From the NCBI RefSeq assembly GCF_000013565.1, contig NC_007802.1, forward strand, positions 2,604,001 through 2,668,000: a DNA stretch of 64,000 nt, given 5' to 3'. Origin of the DNA: Jannaschia sp. CCS1 (GTDB lineage Bacteria; Pseudomonadota; Alphaproteobacteria; Rhodobacterales; Rhodobacteraceae). Within the stretch, counting starts at the first letter, position 1. Each line of letters starts with the position of its first letter. The notes under the pieces are model-generated. The model was given only the letters and a program-made list of their open reading frames with translations. It searched no databases and was not told where the DNA came from. Below are positions 63,622 through 64,000 of this stretch, one piece after another. The position numbers were made by a program, and so were the translations under genes.

Positions 63622-64000
63622 TTACGCAAATGCGGGCGCAGGTGCGCGTATCAGGCCCCAGATCAGTGTCGCGGCAATGGCTCCGAACAACACCCATTGC
63701 AGCATCGCGCCGACGGTCCCCAAAAGGACGATCCCAATCCCGAGGAACAGCGCGACGAAGGCCAAGGTCACGGCCAGAATGGTCACTATCAAGGCCCGGC
63801 TCCCGTCGCGCGCGGTCCACAACAACGCAACGCCGAAGATCACGAACAGCGCCGTCAGAGCATGCCAGATCACTGCTGATATGGCGCGGATAAACGGGTG
63901 CAAATCGCTCGCCTGAATGGGCGCATTGATCTCAGGTCCGCCCATGAACGCGTGAATAGCGGCTGTGGCAATATACAGGCCACCTGAAGCCACGATCGGA
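63622..64000 (-). CDS. Hypothetical membrane protein (5' end may lie outside window)
   Basis: At least 123 residues with four hydrophobic segments are encoded, for example FIRAISAVIWHALTALFVIF and VTILAVTLAFVALFLGIGIV. A GTG at 63993 could be the start, but the frame stays open to the right edge, so the gene may be longer. No family recognised. It is convergent with aatA and ends just beyond its terminator. Confidence 0.65.
   Translation of the reverse strand, partial: PIVASGGLYIATAAIHAFMGGPEINAPIQASDLHPFIRAISAVIWHALTALFVIFGVALLWTARDGSRALIVTILAVTLAFVALFLGIGIVLLGTVGAMLQWVLFGAIAATLIWGLIRAPAPAFA

Overview
The window is high-GC DNA with tightly packed, often overlapping genes. Its gene content points to an alphaproteobacterium of the Rhodobacteraceae/roseobacter group: a beta-hydroxyaspartate cycle operon, an acnA gene divergent from ccmABCDG, GapR (DUF2312), SdhE, membrane-bound urate oxidase PuuD, and a rhizobial/roseobacter-type rhamnose operon. 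This taxonomic call rests on gene content only.

Layout. (1) 1-9008: L-rhamnose uptake and catabolism. A bifunctional rhamnulose-1-phosphate aldolase/dehydrogenase (cut by the left edge) is divergent from a DeoR regulator, binding protein, ABC ATPase, two permeases, mutarotase and kinase, most of them joined by ATGA overlaps. (2) 9211-12129: a PAS-GGDEF-EAL cyclic-di-GMP protein with three repeated PAS-like units. (3) 12300-25300: an organic-nitrogen block. Genes for urate oxidation (puuD), 5-hydroxyisourate hydrolysis (uraH), OHCU decarboxylation and allantoin hydrolysis (a puuE-uraD fusion), ureidoglycine deamination (allE) and ureidoglycolate cleavage to glyoxylate (allA) surround bhcABCD, which turns glyoxylate plus glycine into oxaloacetate. 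A purine-type permease, a LysR regulator and a creatinase complete it. Purine carbon could thus run from urate through glyoxylate to oxaloacetate using genes within 13 kb. (4) 25568-33830: a membrane-anchored alpha/beta hydrolase, a large DUF2339 membrane protein, an SDR oxidoreductase and a solitary adenylation-carrier-reductase protein of the Lys2/carboxylate-reductase type.

(5) 34114-44578: an accessory region lying between a decayed ArdC-like gene and tRNA-Thr. It carries two related TetR regulators with adjacent palindromes, two haloalkane dehalogenases (one with a signal peptide), a third alpha/beta hydrolase with an Asp nucleophile, a quinone-reductase-like enzyme, a tautomerase, small SRPBCC and alpha/beta-barrel proteins, MAPEG, and a broken IS3-family element. 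It looks like an acquired halogenated- or xenobiotic-compound module. (6) 44881-54793: mixed genes, including a frameshifted acetyltransferase, gapR, gamma-glutamyltransferase, an orphan MalK-type ATPase flanked by SnoaL-like proteins, a DMT transporter and a DUF1223 protein. (7) 54905-64000: core genes: acnA, ccmABCDG, a MarR regulator, sdhE with an XRE regulator, aspartate aminotransferase, and a membrane protein cut by the right edge.

The observations most worth a second look are the purine-to-beta-hydroxyaspartate-cycle clustering with similar IclR-like palindromes in front of both gene sets, and the two-TetR dehalogenase region with its predicted periplasmic haloalkane dehalogenase.
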